From assembly GCA_009914615.1 (NCBI GenBank), contig WNDX01000017.1, forward strand, positions 1-43,626: 43,626 nt of DNA. Direction: 5' to 3'. The notes below the pieces were generated by a model. It was not told the DNA's origin and did no database searches. It saw only the letters and a list, made by a program, of their open reading frames with translations. Shown here piece by piece: positions 27,398-38,421 of this stretch (position 1 is its first letter; the number at the start of each line of letters is the position of its first letter). The stretch comes from Herbaspirillum frisingense. GTDB lineage: Bacteria > Pseudomonadota > Gammaproteobacteria > Burkholderiales > Burkholderiaceae_D. The translations under genes and the position numbers were made by a program.

Positions 27398-27796
27398 ATG
27401 ACAATTTCTTTATCAAGCGGGGCCGCCCCGCTATGCCTGCAGGACGGCCAGACTTATGCACAGCAGTTGCAAACGCCGGTGCGCGTGCGGGTGCGTTGCG
27501 GGCTGGTGTGGCTGACGGTGGAGGAGGGCGGGGCCGACTTCTGGCTCAGCCCGGGCCGCGATTTCGACTTTCACGGCCGCGGGCTGGCGGTGTTCGAGGC
27601 GGTCAAGGGCTGCGCCGAATTCGAGATCCTGGCCCGGCCGGGCTGGTGGTCGCGCATCGCCGAGGTGTATTGGCGGCCGGCGCGGCGCGACGGCGGGGCG
27701 ACCGCGCCCGGATGCCGCTGCCCCGGCCAGGCCGAGACCGGGACCGGGACGCGGATCAGCCGCCTGCTGCCGCGCGGCCTGATCCGCTGGTTCTGA
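27398..27796 (+). CDS. DUF2917 family protein
   Basis: A 132-residue protein whose first 95 residues match the pattern of DUF2917: [29 protein letters not shown] (about 28-56), then [12 protein letters not shown]. The fold is probably a small beta-barrel (cupin-like), with no known function. The last 35 residues are low-complexity (Arg, Gly, Thr) and may be disordered. The start is ATG 27398 with AGGGAAAGGA upstream. Genes of this family sit next to GcvA-like LysR regulators in Burkholderiales, as here. Confidence 0.8.
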   Translation: MTISLSSGAAPLCLQDGQTYAQQLQTPVRVRVRCGLVWLTVEEGGADFWLSPGRDFDFHGRGLAVFEAVKGCAEFEILARPGWWSRIAEVYWRPARRDGGATAPGCRCPGQAETGTGTRISRLLPRGLIRWF

Positions 27797-27849
27797 GGCG
27801 ATCGCCTTCGCCGTTATCCAACGGAATTCCGCAGAAAACGACGGAAAAG

Positions 27850-27858
27850 TTATCCACA
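27850..27858 (+). promoter_or_regulatory. Perfect DnaA box upstream of lipB
   Basis: TTATCCACA 70 bases before the lipB ATG, in a 131-bp interval. It could be a chance match or a DnaA-responsive site affecting lipB. Confidence 0.45.
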
Positions 27859-27927
27859 AGGCAAGAATCCCGACCCAAACCGCTGCCGCGGCGACGGGCC
27901 GGGCCGAAGTTCGCTACACTGGCGGGC

Positions 27928-28656
27928 ATGCAAACCGCAACACATATCGCCGGCGCGCAAGAGGCACCGGCGGCGCCGGCCGCCACGGCCGCCGTGCTGC
28001 CCGGTCCAGGCCTGCCGCAGATCGTACGACGCGGCGTCGAGCCCTATGAAGCCAGCTTCGCGGCCATGCGCGCCTACACCGACGCGCGCACTCCCGAGAC
28101 GCCCGACCAGCTGTGGATCGTCGAACATCCCCCGGTCTATACGCTGGGCCTGGGCGCCGACCGCGCCCACGTCCTCAATCCCCATGACATCCCGGTGGTG
28201 CAGACCGACCGCGGCGGCGAAGTCACGTTCCACGGCCCCGGCCAGGCGGTGATCTACCTGCTGATGGACCTGCGCCGCAACCGCCCCGGCGCCCGCCTGT
28301 TCGCCCGCGAATTCGTGCATAACATCGAGCAGGCGGTGATCGAGACGCTGGCGGCGTATAATCTCGCCGGTGAACGCAAGCAGGGCGCGCCGGGCATTTA
28401 TGCCGCCGACGGGCCGTGGCAGGGCGCCAAGGTGGCCGCATTGGGCTTGAAAATCCGCGGCAACGGGTGCACCTACCATGGGGTGTCGCTCAACGTCGAG
28501 ATGGACCTGACGCCGTTTTCGGGGATCAACCCCTGCGGCTACGAAGGTCTGGCAACCATCGACATGAAGACCCTGGGCGCCGAACATGCCCGTCTGGACG
28601 AAGTCCAGACGCTGCTTGCCGAGAAACTGATCGCCCGCTTCGCGGGCATGGCTTGA
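27928..28656 (+). CDS. lipB: Octanoyl-ACP:protein N-octanoyltransferase LipB
   Basis: Transfers octanoate from acyl carrier protein to lipoyl domains of 2-oxoacid dehydrogenases and GcvH in the cytoplasm, the first step of lipoate assembly. The 242 residues contain [18 protein letters not shown] (64-81), [18 protein letters not shown] (93-110), the catalytic lysine K175 in [15 protein letters not shown], and the acyl-carrying cysteine C203 in GINPCGYEG. The first 28 residues are Ala/Pro-rich and longer than usual. The ATG at 27928 is used, although an internal start would still keep the domain intact. lipA follows after 38 bp. Confidence 0.97.
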   Translation: MQTATHIAGAQEAPAAPAATAAVLPGPGLPQIVRRGVEPYEASFAAMRAYTDARTPETPDQLWIVEHPPVYTLGLGADRAHVLNPHDIPVVQTDRGGEVTFHGPGQAVIYLLMDLRRNRPGARLFAREFVHNIEQAVIETLAAYNLAGERKQGAPGIYAADGPWQGAKVAALGLKIRGNGCTYHGVSLNVEMDLTPFSGINPCGYEGLATIDMKTLGAEHARLDEVQTLLAEKLIARFAGMA

Positions 28657-28694
28657 GCCCGCAAGGCGTACGCGCCAGGGCCGGAAATTCCGAC

Positions 28695-29690
28695 ATGACT
28701 ACCGATATCACTCCAGCAGCAGATTCCTCCAGCAACGCCGCCGCCAATGCCGCGCGCGTCAATCCGCTCGACAAGCAGAAGGGCGCCGGCAAGACGGCCT
28801 GGATCCCGATCAAGATCGTCGCCGCCGAAAAGCTGAAGAAGCCGGACTGGATCCGCGTCAAGGCCGGCTCGCCGACCACGCGCTTCTACGAAATCAAGGA
28901 CATCCTGCGCGCCAACAACCTGGTGACGGTGTGCGAGGAAGCCTCCTGCCCCAACATCGGCGAATGCTTCGGCAAGGGCACCGCGACCTTCATGATCATG
29001 GGCGACAAGTGCACCCGCCGCTGCCCGTTCTGCGACGTCGGCCACGGCCGTCCCGATCCGCTGGATCCCAACGAGCCGGAAAACCTGGCCAAGACCATCG
29101 CCCAGCTGAAGCTGTCTTACGTGGTGATCACCAGCGTGGATCGCGACGATCTGCGCGACGGCGGCGCCGCCCACTTCGCGGAATGCATCCGCCGCGTGCG
29201 CGAGCTGTCCCCGGAAACCCGCATCGAGATCCTGACCCCGGACTTCCGCGGCCGCATGGACCGCGCGCTGGAAATCCTCAAGATGGCCCCGCCGGACGTC
29301 ATGAACCACAACCTGGAAACCGCGCCGCGCCTGTATAAGGAAGCGCGTCCGGGTTCCGACTACGAATACTCGCTGAACCTGCTCAAGCGCTTCAAGGAAC
29401 TGCACCCGGAGACCCCGACCAAGTCCGGCATCATGGTCGGCCTGGGCGAGACCGACGAAGAAGTGCTGCAGGTGATGCGCGACATGCGCGCCCACAACGT
29501 CGACATGCTGACCATCGGCCAATACCTCATGCCCAGCGGCGACCACCTGCCGGTGCGCCGCTACGTGCACCCCGACACCTTCAAGATGTATGAAGAAGAA
29601 GCCTACAAGATGGGCTTCGTGCACGCCGCCGTGGGCGCCATGGTGCGGTCCAGTTATCACGCTGACCAGCAGGCCCACGGCCTGGTCTGA
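28695..29690 (+). CDS. lipA: Lipoyl synthase LipA
   Basis: Radical-SAM enzyme that inserts two sulfur atoms into octanoyl groups bound to lipoyl domains. The 331 residues carry both iron-sulfur cluster motifs: [12 protein letters not shown] (C80, C85, C91, auxiliary cluster) and CTRRCPFC (C106, C110, C113, radical-SAM cluster). The C-terminal RSSYHA holds the serine ligand of the auxiliary cluster. The unusual feature is an N-terminal Ala/Asn/Ser-rich extension of about 25 residues. The start ATG 28695 has a weak ribosome-binding sequence (GGAAA). It forms an operon with lipB. Confidence 0.98.
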   Translation: MTTDITPAADSSSNAAANAARVNPLDKQKGAGKTAWIPIKIVAAEKLKKPDWIRVKAGSPTTRFYEIKDILRANNLVTVCEEASCPNIGECFGKGTATFMIMGDKCTRRCPFCDVGHGRPDPLDPNEPENLAKTIAQLKLSYVVITSVDRDDLRDGGAAHFAECIRRVRELSPETRIEILTPDFRGRMDRALEILKMAPPDVMNHNLETAPRLYKEARPGSDYEYSLNLLKRFKELHPETPTKSGIMVGLGETDEEVLQVMRDMRAHNVDMLTIGQYLMPSGDHLPVRRYVHPDTFKMYEEEAYKMGFVHAAVGAMVRSSYHADQQAHGLV

Positions 29691-29704
29691 TCGGCAATCG
29701 CAAT

Positions 29705-29757
29705 GGCCTTGCCGTGGCGTCCGTCGCGGCAAGGCGGGCGGCTCCGCCCGTTTCCCT
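29705..29757 (+). terminator. Tandem hairpins after lipA
   Basis: GCCTTGCCG/CGGCAAGGC (29706-29734) is followed at once by CGGGCGG-CTC-CGCCCG and TTTCCCTTT (29736-29757). The pair probably ends lipBA transcription before the converging LysR gene. Confidence 0.6.
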
Positions 29758-29797
29758 TTCCGGTTCCTTTCCCCGTCCCCCGCTGCCCCGACCGGCC

Positions 29798-30715
29798 TTA
29801 CGCCGCGTAGGCGCTCGCTACTCTGCCGCCGGCCGGCATGCGGCGCAGCTGCTCCAGCAATTCATCGCGCACCACCCCGGTGATATGACTGCGCCGGCCG
29901 CTTTCCAGAATGCCCAGCCGCCGCGCCACCGGCCGACCCGGCACGTGCAGCACGCATAGGCCGGGGTCGCTTTCCCAATCGAAGTTCTTGAGCAATGGCA
30001 CCATGGTGAAGCCGACGTTCTTGCGCACCAGCTCGACGATGGACAGCAGCGAATTCAGTTCCAGGAATTCCTGCGGCGCCAGTTGCATGCCGCGCATGAT
30101 CCGGTCGATGTGCGCGCCGGTGGGCGTGCGGCGGTCGAAGCGGATGAAGGGATGCGCCGCGAACAGGCTGGCGATGCTGGTGTGCGGGCCGGCCACGCTG
30201 GAGTGGGCCACCACCGCCAGCGTCTCGACATAGCATTGCGTCCACAACAGGCCGGGCCGGTCGGGCCATTTGCGTTCGACCACCAGCGCCGCGTCCAGCT
30301 CGCCGCCGAGGATGTCGTCCATCAGCTTGGACTGGTCCTGCACGCGCAATTCCACTTCCAGACTCGGATGCAGGTATTTCAGTTCGGCCAGCGTGGTCGA
30401 AAGCAGGCCCATGCCGGTGATCAGCGAGCCGAGCTTGAGCGTGCCGGCGATGGGCTGCTGGTCCTTCACGTCGCGCCGCATGGCGTCGTATTGCTCCAGC
30501 AGGTCGCGGGCGCGCGGCAGCAGCAGGTGGCCGGCCGGCGTCAGCGCCATGTTGCGGCCGGTCTTGTCGAACAGCGTGGTCTTCAGTTCCGCCTCCAGCG
30601 CGCGCATCTGCTGGCCCACCGCGGCCTGCGTCAGCGCCACCTGTTCGGCGGCCGCCGCGAACGAGCCGCCATGCGCGGCGGCGACGAAAGTGCGAAGAAA
30701 GCGGATCGTGCTCAT
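29798..30715 (-). CDS. LysR-type regulator of the hydrolase/ABC cluster
   Basis: A 305-residue LysR-family protein with HTH at about 3-62 (FLRTFVAAAHGGSFAAAAEQVALTQAAVGQQMRALEAELKTTLF, the standard pattern) and an effector domain including LKLGSLITGMGLLSTTLAEL and an RRTPTGAHIDRIM region. It is divergent from the hydrolase gene with 248 bp between them. The AT-rich spacer holds a TTTAG-N5-CTAAA dyad. It most likely senses the imported compound or a product of the cluster's enzymes and controls the seven genes from 30964 to 38214. Confidence 0.92.
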   Translation of the reverse strand: MSTIRFLRTFVAAAHGGSFAAAAEQVALTQAAVGQQMRALEAELKTTLFDKTGRNMALTPAGHLLLPRARDLLEQYDAMRRDVKDQQPIAGTLKLGSLITGMGLLSTTLAELKYLHPSLEVELRVQDQSKLMDDILGGELDAALVVERKWPDRPGLLWTQCYVETLAVVAHSSVAGPHTSIASLFAAHPFIRFDRRTPTGAHIDRIMRGMQLAPQEFLELNSLLSIVELVRKNVGFTMVPLLKNFDWESDPGLCVLHVPGRPVARRLGILESGRRSHITGVVRDELLEQLRRMPAGGRVASAYAA

Positions 30716-30758
30716 GGGCAGGGGCTCGGTGGAAGCGGTGTAGATAATAAAAATATTC

Positions 30759-30773
30759 TTTAGTAATGCTAAA
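30759..30773. promoter_or_regulatory. Candidate LysR operator of the catabolic cluster
   Basis: TTTAG-TAATG-CTAAA, a perfect 15-bp dyad fitting the T-N11-A form of LysR sites, 44 bases before the LysR start. The surrounding 30745-30800 region is strikingly AT-rich for this genome. Confidence 0.6.
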
Positions 30774-30963
30774 CGATTTCTACATTTTTATTTTCTGATT
30801 TTGGTCACATAATCGTCACACAACTAGAGCATCCGCTGGCCAATCGATCATCACCCGCCCATGACGACTTCGCTGCCTTTCTCCCGGATTTCCCGTGCGC
30901 CGGCCCTGACGGCCTTCCCGCCGCATGGCGTTCTTTTCCCTTCGCATTCTCCAAGGATCTTCC

Positions 30964-31836
30964 ATGCCTGATACCACCGCGGCGCCCGGCGCCGAGTTCG
31001 ATGCGCGCGCCCGCGCCATGTACGACCTGGGCAACAGCACCATCTATGCCTCGCACAGCGACCCGCGCTTTTCCTACTGCACCTATGTGCCGCCGCACCT
31101 GGGCAGTGCCGATGCGCGCCCTATGCAGCTGGTGGTGGTGATGCACGGCACCGGCCGCGCCTTTACCGAATACCGCGATGCCTTCGCCGAGTTCGCCAAG
31201 TGGAACGACTGCATCGTCTTGTGCCCGCTGTTCCCGGCCGGACCCAGGGGCGACGGCAACCGCGACGGCTTCAAGCAGTTGCGCGAAGGCGATATCCATT
31301 ACGACCAGGTGCTGCTGGACATGGTCGATGAAGTCGCAGCCAAGTTCGGCTGCGATTTTTCCCGCTTCGCGCTGTTCGGCTATTCGGGCGGCGGTCAGTT
31401 CGTCAACCGCTTTGCCTACCTCCATCCGGAACGCCTGTGGGCGCTGTCGATCGGCGCGCCCGGCTCGGTCACGCTGCTGGACGCCAACCAGGACTGGTGG
31501 GTGGGCGTGCGCGACTTCGCCGGCCGTTTCGGCAAGCCGCTCAATCTGGATGCCCTGAAGGCGCTGCCGGTGCACATGATCGTCGGCAAGGCCGACATCG
31601 AGACCTGGGAAATCACGCACCGCGAGGGCGGCAAGTTCTACATGCCGGGCGCCAACGATGCCGGCAAGACCCGCCCGGAGCGTCTGGAAAGCCTGCGCAA
31701 ATCCTTCGCGGCGGCTGGCGTGAACGCCACGCTCGACGTGCTCGACAACGTGCCGCATCACGGCCTGTCGTGCGTCGGCAAGGTCCAGGATTTCTTCGCC
31801 GCGACCTTGCGCAATCTGCGTGCGCGGGGACAATGA
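30964..31836 (+). CDS. Alpha/beta-hydrolase, polyhydroxybutyrate-depolymerase-like, cytoplasmic
   Basis: A 290-residue serine hydrolase. Visible are the oxyanion motif VVVMHGTGR (57-65), the nucleophile elbow FGYSGGGQF (S141), a likely acid Asp in VGKADIETWE (about 212-221) and a C-terminal His in VPHHGLSC (about 269-276). It has no signal peptide, unlike secreted depolymerases, so it acts on an imported or internal substrate. The start ATG 30964 follows AAGGA by eight bases. It is the first gene of a run with an ABC importer and a C45 hydrolase, suggesting a role in breaking down the imported compound by ester, amide or thioester hydrolysis. Confidence 0.82.
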   Translation: MPDTTAAPGAEFDARARAMYDLGNSTIYASHSDPRFSYCTYVPPHLGSADARPMQLVVVMHGTGRAFTEYRDAFAEFAKWNDCIVLCPLFPAGPRGDGNRDGFKQLREGDIHYDQVLLDMVDEVAAKFGCDFSRFALFGYSGGGQFVNRFAYLHPERLWALSIGAPGSVTLLDANQDWWVGVRDFAGRFGKPLNLDALKALPVHMIVGKADIETWEITHREGGKFYMPGANDAGKTRPERLESLRKSFAAAGVNATLDVLDNVPHHGLSCVGKVQDFFAATLRNLRARGQ

Positions 31837-31883
31837 GCGCTTCCACGACATCCCGTCGGATTCCTAACGCGGAGAACTGAAGC

Positions 31884-32828
31884 ATGTTCCGTTTCACGCT
31901 GAATCGCCTGGCCATGGCCGTGCCGACCCTGTTCCTGGTGGCGGTCGCGGTCTTCGTGTTGATCAGGCTCATTCCCGGCGACCCGGCGCAGCTGCTGCTG
32001 GGCGACCTGGCCGATCCGGCCCGCCTGCAGGACCTGCGCGCGCATCTGGGACTGGACCAAAGCTGGATGGTGCAGTTCGGCCTGTGGGGCGGCCACGCCT
32101 TGCGCGGCGATTTCGGCGTCTCGATCACCACCGGCGAACCGGTGCTGCAACTGGTGCTGAGCCGCTTCCTGGTGAGCGCGCAGATCGTGGTGATCGCGGT
32201 CATCCTGGCGGTGCTGGCGGCGGTGCCGGCCGGCATGATCGCGGCCTGGAAGCAGGGCCGCTCGGCCGACCTGGCGCTGGTCGGCACGGCCACGCTGCTG
32301 GTGTCGCTGCCGACCTTCTGGCTGGGTTTGCTGCTGTTGCTGTTCTTCGGCCTCAAGCTGGAATGGCTGCCGGTGGTCGGCTACGTCTCGGTCATGAGCG
32401 ACTGGAAGACCGGCTTGCTGTACCTGGTGATGCCGGTGCTGACGCTGTTCCTGCACGAGATCGGCGTATTGATCCGCATGGCGCGCGCCAGCACGCTGGA
32501 AGTGCTGCGGCTGGACTACATCACGCATGCGCGCGCCAAGGGCCTGTCCGAGCGCGCGGTGATGATGCGCCATGCCTTCCGCAATTCCTTCGGCCCCACC
32601 TGGACGCTGATCGGCCTGGTGCTGGGCAACCTGCTGGGCGGCGTGGCCGTGGTGGAAACCGTGTTTACCGTCCCCGGCCTGGGGCGCCTGCTGGTGGACG
32701 CGATCTTCGCGCGCGACTATCCGGTGATCCAGGGTTGCCTGCTGTTCGTGGCGGTGATCTACGTGCTGACCAATCTGGTCATCGATCTGTGCTATCCGAT
32801 TTTCGATCCCAGGGTGCTGGCCGAATGA
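31884..32828 (+). CDS. Peptide-type ABC importer permease (DppB/GsiC family)
   Basis: A 314-residue inner-membrane permease of the DppB/OppB family. It starts with the family N-terminus RFTLNRLAMAVPTLFLVAVAVFVLIRLIPGDPA, has an extracytoplasmic loop (LGLDQSWMVQFGLWGGHALRGDFGVSI), and ends with the conserved cytoplasmic coupling loop DYITHARAKGLSERAVMMRHAFRNS, which contacts the ATPase. There are about six hydrophobic helices. It overlaps the next permease gene by four bases (ATGA), so it is translationally coupled. Confidence 0.94.
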   Translation: MFRFTLNRLAMAVPTLFLVAVAVFVLIRLIPGDPAQLLLGDLADPARLQDLRAHLGLDQSWMVQFGLWGGHALRGDFGVSITTGEPVLQLVLSRFLVSAQIVVIAVILAVLAAVPAGMIAAWKQGRSADLALVGTATLLVSLPTFWLGLLLLLFFGLKLEWLPVVGYVSVMSDWKTGLLYLVMPVLTLFLHEIGVLIRMARASTLEVLRLDYITHARAKGLSERAVMMRHAFRNSFGPTWTLIGLVLGNLLGGVAVVETVFTVPGLGRLLVDAIFARDYPVIQGCLLFVAVIYVLTNLVIDLCYPIFDPRVLAE

Positions 32829-33642
32829 AAAACTTCCGTACACCGCAAGCGATGATCGGTTTGCTGATCATCGCGCTCATTCTTGGAGCGGCGCTGCTGT
32901 CGCTGGCGTGGACGCCGCATGATCCGCTCAAGATCAGCTTCTCTTCACGCTTCCAGCCGCCCGGCGCGGCCTGGCTGCTGGGCACCGATGAATTCGGCCG
33001 CGACGAGCTGTCGCGGCTGATGGCCGGCGCCTCCAACAGCGCCTGGATCAGCCTGCTGACGGTGGGTTTCGCCATCATCGCCGGCACCGCGGTGGGCGTG
33101 ATCACCGGTTTCCTGCGCGGCTGGGTGGACCGCATCGTGATGGTCTTCATCAACGCCTTGCTGGCCTTCCCCGGCTTGCTGCTGGCGCTGGCCTTGCTGG
33201 CCGTGTTCGGCGCCAACCAGTACGGCATCATCCTGGCGCTGGGCCTGGCCTATACGCCGACGGTGGCGCGCATCGTGCGCGGCACGGTGCTGTCGCTGCG
33301 CGAGAAGGAGTACATCGAGTCCTCGCGCGTGCTGGGCAATTCCGAGCTCTACACCATGGCGCGCCACATCCTGCCGAACTGCATCGCGCCGCTGACGGTG
33401 CTGGCGACCTCGATGTTCGGCTGGGTGATCCTGGCCGAGAGCGCGTTGTCCTTCCTCGGCCTGGGCGTGCCGCCGCCAGCGCCGACCTGGGGCAACATGC
33501 TGGCCTCGGCGCGGCCCTACATGGCGCAGGCCACCTACCTGTCCATCTTCCCCGGCCTGTGCATCGCGCTCACGCTGCTGGGCATCAACTTCCTCGGCGA
33601 CGCGGTGCGCGACCTGCTGGATCCGCGCATGAAAGGGGTCGA

Positions 33643-33646
<4 letters not shown>
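32825..33646 (+). CDS. Peptide-type ABC importer permease (DppC/GsiD family)
   Basis: A 273-residue second permease of the importer. It has HDPLKISFSSRFQPPGAAWLLGTDEFGRDELSRLMAGA, the invariant loop of DppC proteins, several helices, and the coupling loop YIESSRVLGNSELYTMARHILPN, ending LGINFLGDAVRDLLDPRMKG as in the family. It overlaps its neighbours on both sides by ATGA. Length is normal for DppC-type proteins. Confidence 0.94.
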
Positions 33647-35340
<1,694 letters not shown>

Positions 35341-35370
35341 CCGCATCGCTTTTCACCAAGGAAACCCGCC

Positions 35371-36948
35371 ATGCCATCTTCTCCGTCCCTCGTTCGCCTG
35401 ACAGCCTGTACGCTGGTGTCGCTGTCGGCGCTGGGCGCATCCGCGGCGCGTGCGCAAAGCCCGACCCAGATCGTGGTCGCGCAGCCGGCCGACATCCGCT
35501 CGACCAATCCCGGCGTGAACCGCGATAACACCACCGATGGCGTGGTGCTCAACCTGGTCGAGGGCCTGGTCGGCTATCACGAGAACGGTTCGGTCGGCCC
35601 CTTGCTGGCCAAGTCGGTGGACGTCAGCGCGGATGGCCTGACCTATACCTTCAAGCTGCGCACCGGCGTGAAATTCCACAACGGCGACACCATGAGTTCG
35701 GCCGACGTGCTGTGGAGCTGGAACCGCTACATGAATCCCAAGACCGACTGGCGCTGCCGCGGCGACTTCGACGGCCGCGCCGGCACCAAGGTGCTGTCGG
35801 CCACGGCGCCCGATGCGCAGACCTTCGTCATCAAGATCGACAAGCCGTCGGCGATCTTCCTCGACAACCTGGCGCGCACCGACTGTGGCATGACCGCGGT
35901 GCTCAGCAAGAAATCGGTCAAGGAAGACGGCAGCTGGGACAAGCCCATCGGCACCGGTCCCTACAAGCTGGATGAGTGGAAGCGCGGCGAATACGTCACC
36001 ATGAGCGCGTTCGCGGACTACCAGTCGCCCCCGGGCGCCAAGCCGGATGGCTACCTGGGCGCGAAGAAGCCGCAGATCCCGCAGGTCAAGTTCCTGGTGG
36101 TGCCCGACATGTCGACTTCCAAGGCCGGCCTGCAATCGGGCGCCATCGATGCCGGCCAGATCACCGCATCCGACGTCAAGGAGCTCAGGGCCAACCGCAA
36201 CACCAGCGTGATCGTACCCAGCGAAGCCGGCAAGAACACGCTCTTGATGCAGACCAACGATCCGGTGCTCAAGGACGAGCGCATCCGCCAGGCGATCGCG
36301 CTGGCGCTGGACATGAAGCAGATCGTGGAGGCCGCGTCGGAAGGGCTGGCCCACGTCAACAATTCGGCCATCTACGAGAAGTCGATGTACTACAGTGCCC
36401 AGCAGAAGAAGGCCTATGCCTACGATCCGGCCAAGGCCAAGCTCTTGCTGCAGCAGGCCGGCTACCGCGGCCAGCCCATCGTGATCCAGGCCAACAAGCG
36501 CGCCCACGTGCCCAGCTATGCGGTGGCGGTGCTGACCCAGGCGATGCTGCAGGCGGTCGGCATCAATGCCCAGATCGAAGTGCTGGAATGGGCCACGCAA
36601 CTGGATCGCTACAACAGCGGCAACTATCAGATCAGTTCGTTTACCTATTCCTCGCGCCTGGATCCGGCGCTGAGTTATGAACAGTTTGCCGGCGACAAGA
36701 CCAAGCAATCGCGCAAGGTGTGGGACGACCCGGCGGCGCAGAAGCTGATCGACCAGAGCTTCGTCGAATCCGACGTCAAGAAGCGCCAGGCGCTGTTCGA
36801 CCAGCTGCACGCCATGCAGCTCGCCAAGACGCCGCTCATCGTGCTCTACAACGTGACCGACGCCTGGGCCATCCGCAAGCGCGTCAACGGCTACACGGTG
36901 TGGGAAAGCAAGCCGTTGATGTGGACCGCCAGCCTGGCCGGCAAATGA
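35371..36948 (+). CDS. Periplasmic substrate-binding protein, family 5 (DppA/GsiB-like)
   Basis: A 525-residue extracytoplasmic solute-binding protein with a Sec signal peptide (TLVSLSALGASAARA, cleavage before QSPTQIV at about residue 26). The family-5 pattern is clear: NLVEGLVGYHENGSVGPLLAKSVDVSADGLTYTFKLRTGVKFHNGDTMSSADVLWSWNRY (about 55-115, in several adjoining motifs), GTGPYKLDEWKRGEYV (about 194-209) and DPAKAKLLLQQAGY. It determines what is imported, but the ligand cannot be read from sequence; family members bind peptides, glutathione, nickel or opines. It lies 30 bp after the ATPase gene. Confidence 0.94.
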   Translation: MPSSPSLVRLTACTLVSLSALGASAARAQSPTQIVVAQPADIRSTNPGVNRDNTTDGVVLNLVEGLVGYHENGSVGPLLAKSVDVSADGLTYTFKLRTGVKFHNGDTMSSADVLWSWNRYMNPKTDWRCRGDFDGRAGTKVLSATAPDAQTFVIKIDKPSAIFLDNLARTDCGMTAVLSKKSVKEDGSWDKPIGTGPYKLDEWKRGEYVTMSAFADYQSPPGAKPDGYLGAKKPQIPQVKFLVVPDMSTSKAGLQSGAIDAGQITASDVKELRANRNTSVIVPSEAGKNTLLMQTNDPVLKDERIRQAIALALDMKQIVEAASEGLAHVNNSAIYEKSMYYSAQQKKAYAYDPAKAKLLLQQAGYRGQPIVIQANKRAHVPSYAVAVLTQAMLQAVGINAQIEVLEWATQLDRYNSGNYQISSFTYSSRLDPALSYEQFAGDKTKQSRKVWDDPAAQKLIDQSFVESDVKKRQALFDQLHAMQLAKTPLIVLYNVTDAWAIRKRVNGYTVWESKPLMWTASLAGK

Positions 36949-37077
36949 TCTTCGATTGATTTTCCTGCCGGGCCGCATCGGCCGGCCTGGCCCTTCTTCT
37001 GCTCTCTTTTTTTTCGCGAGAACGGCTCTCGCCAGGCTGCTGCATTGCCTGTCACTTTTCCAGGATGGACCGACACC

Positions 37078-38214
37078 ATGAACCCGATCACTCAGTTTCC
37101 CTTCGTCTCCGTCTCCGGCGCGCCGCATGAGCGCGGCGTGCAATACGGCCAGCAGGCCGCCGAACGCGTGCGCGGCAGCATCGCGCTGTACGGGCAGACG
37201 CTGGTCAAGCTCGGCTACGGCGAACAGGCGCGCAATCGCCTGATCGATTTCTTCGCGCGACAGATTGGCGACTACGCGCCGCACTACATCGACGAGATGC
37301 GCGGCATCGCCAAGGGCGCCGGCGTGGATTTCGCCGATATCGTGATGATCAATGCCCGCACCGAGGTGCTGGCCAAGGCGCGCGCGGAAAAGGTCGCGGC
37401 CGCCGATCAGGAGCCGGGCGACGGTTGCACCGGCGCGCTGATCCTGCCGGAACGCTCGGCCACCGGCAACCTGATCCACGGCCAGAACTGGGACTGGCGC
37501 GCCGAGTGCGCGGGTACCTCGATCGTGCTGCGCGTGCGCAACGACAACGGCCCCGACTTCCTCACCTTCGTCGAAGCTGGCGGCCTGGCGCGCAGCGGCT
37601 TCAACAGCGCCGGCGTCTCGATCACGGCCAACTATCTGGAATCGGACCGCGATTTCACGCAACTGGGCGTGCCGCTGTCGCTGATCCGCCGCAAGGTGCT
37701 GGAGCAGGACATCTTCTCGCTGGCGATGAAGGCGGTGGCGACCACGCCCAAGTCGTGCTCCAACAACATCATGCTGGGCATGGCGGAAGGTTTCGGCATC
37801 GATTTCGAATGCACCACCAATGAGTCCTTTCCGATTTATCCGGGCGAGGACGGGCTGATCGTGCACGCCAACCACTGGATGTCGCAGGTCGCGCTGGGCA
37901 AGCTGGTCGATCTGGGCATCGCCAATTCGCCCGACAGCCACTATCGCGACTGGCGCGTGCGCAAGCTGCTCAACGGCGCCGGCGACAAGCTCGGGCGCCG
38001 GCAACTGAAGGACGCCTTCTTCGACAACTTCGGCCTGCCTTACTCGGTATGCCGTCCGCCGCGCCCGGGCAGCCACGACAACCTGTCCGCCACGGTGGCC
38101 ATGGTGATCATGGAGCCGGCCGTGCGCGAGATGGACGTGGCTCCGTTGCCGGCCTTGAACCGGACCTTCACCCGCTACAGCCTGGATCGCGAGCCGGAGC
38201 TGGTGACGGGCTGA
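37078..38214 (+). CDS. C45-family Ntn hydrolase (acyl-CoA:6-APA acyltransferase-like)
   Basis: A 378-residue protein of peptidase family C45, self-processing N-terminal-nucleophile hydrolases related to penicillin-biosynthesis acyltransferase. The conserved opening GAPHERGVQYGQQAAERVRGSI (14-35) is followed by the cleavage site GDG-CTGA with nucleophile C117. Next come a WDWRAECAGTSIVLR segment, NSAGVSITANYL, TTNESFPIYPGEDGLIVHANHW and, near the C-terminus, CRPPRPGSHDNLSATVAMVIMEP. Autocleavage before C117 would give two chains. There is no signal peptide, so it is cytoplasmic. As last gene of the importer run it likely removes an acyl group from the imported compound. The 129-bp gap before it contains only GC-rich inverted sequence and a T-run. 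Confidence 0.9.
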   Translation: MNPITQFPFVSVSGAPHERGVQYGQQAAERVRGSIALYGQTLVKLGYGEQARNRLIDFFARQIGDYAPHYIDEMRGIAKGAGVDFADIVMINARTEVLAKARAEKVAAADQEPGDGCTGALILPERSATGNLIHGQNWDWRAECAGTSIVLRVRNDNGPDFLTFVEAGGLARSGFNSAGVSITANYLESDRDFTQLGVPLSLIRRKVLEQDIFSLAMKAVATTPKSCSNNIMLGMAEGFGIDFECTTNESFPIYPGEDGLIVHANHWMSQVALGKLVDLGIANSPDSHYRDWRVRKLLNGAGDKLGRRQLKDAFFDNFGLPYSVCRPPRPGSHDNLSATVAMVIMEPAVREMDVAPLPALNRTFTRYSLDREPELVTG

Positions 38215-38421
38215 ACGCGACATTGTTGCTGAGAAACATTTTCCGCAAGATGCCGCCGGCGCGGGCGCAAATCAAGGCCGGTGACGGGTTTGCGCCACAC
38301 TGCTTCAATCCTGCTGGGCAAGTCCTTCAGCGCGGCTGAACGGACTGGCCGGCGCGCTGAAATAAACACGGCAGCAGGGTAAGATACGCGGTTCTCGCAT
38401 TCGCATTGAAAGCAGGTTGTC
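38215..38421. other. Interval before ribA, no riboswitch seen
   Basis: 207 bp. I looked for an FMN riboswitch, which often precedes riboflavin genes, and did not find its conserved boxes. TAAGAT (38380-38385) may be the -10 element for ribA. Confidence 0.4.

Noticed and set aside
35353-38223. 956-codon minus-strand open frame opposite the binding protein and C45 genes
   Set aside because: His/Arg/Gln/Ala-rich shadow spanning two well-supported plus-strand genes and their gap; no motif and no plausible start.
38215-38421. FMN riboswitch before ribA
   Set aside because: The conserved RFN sequence blocks are absent.
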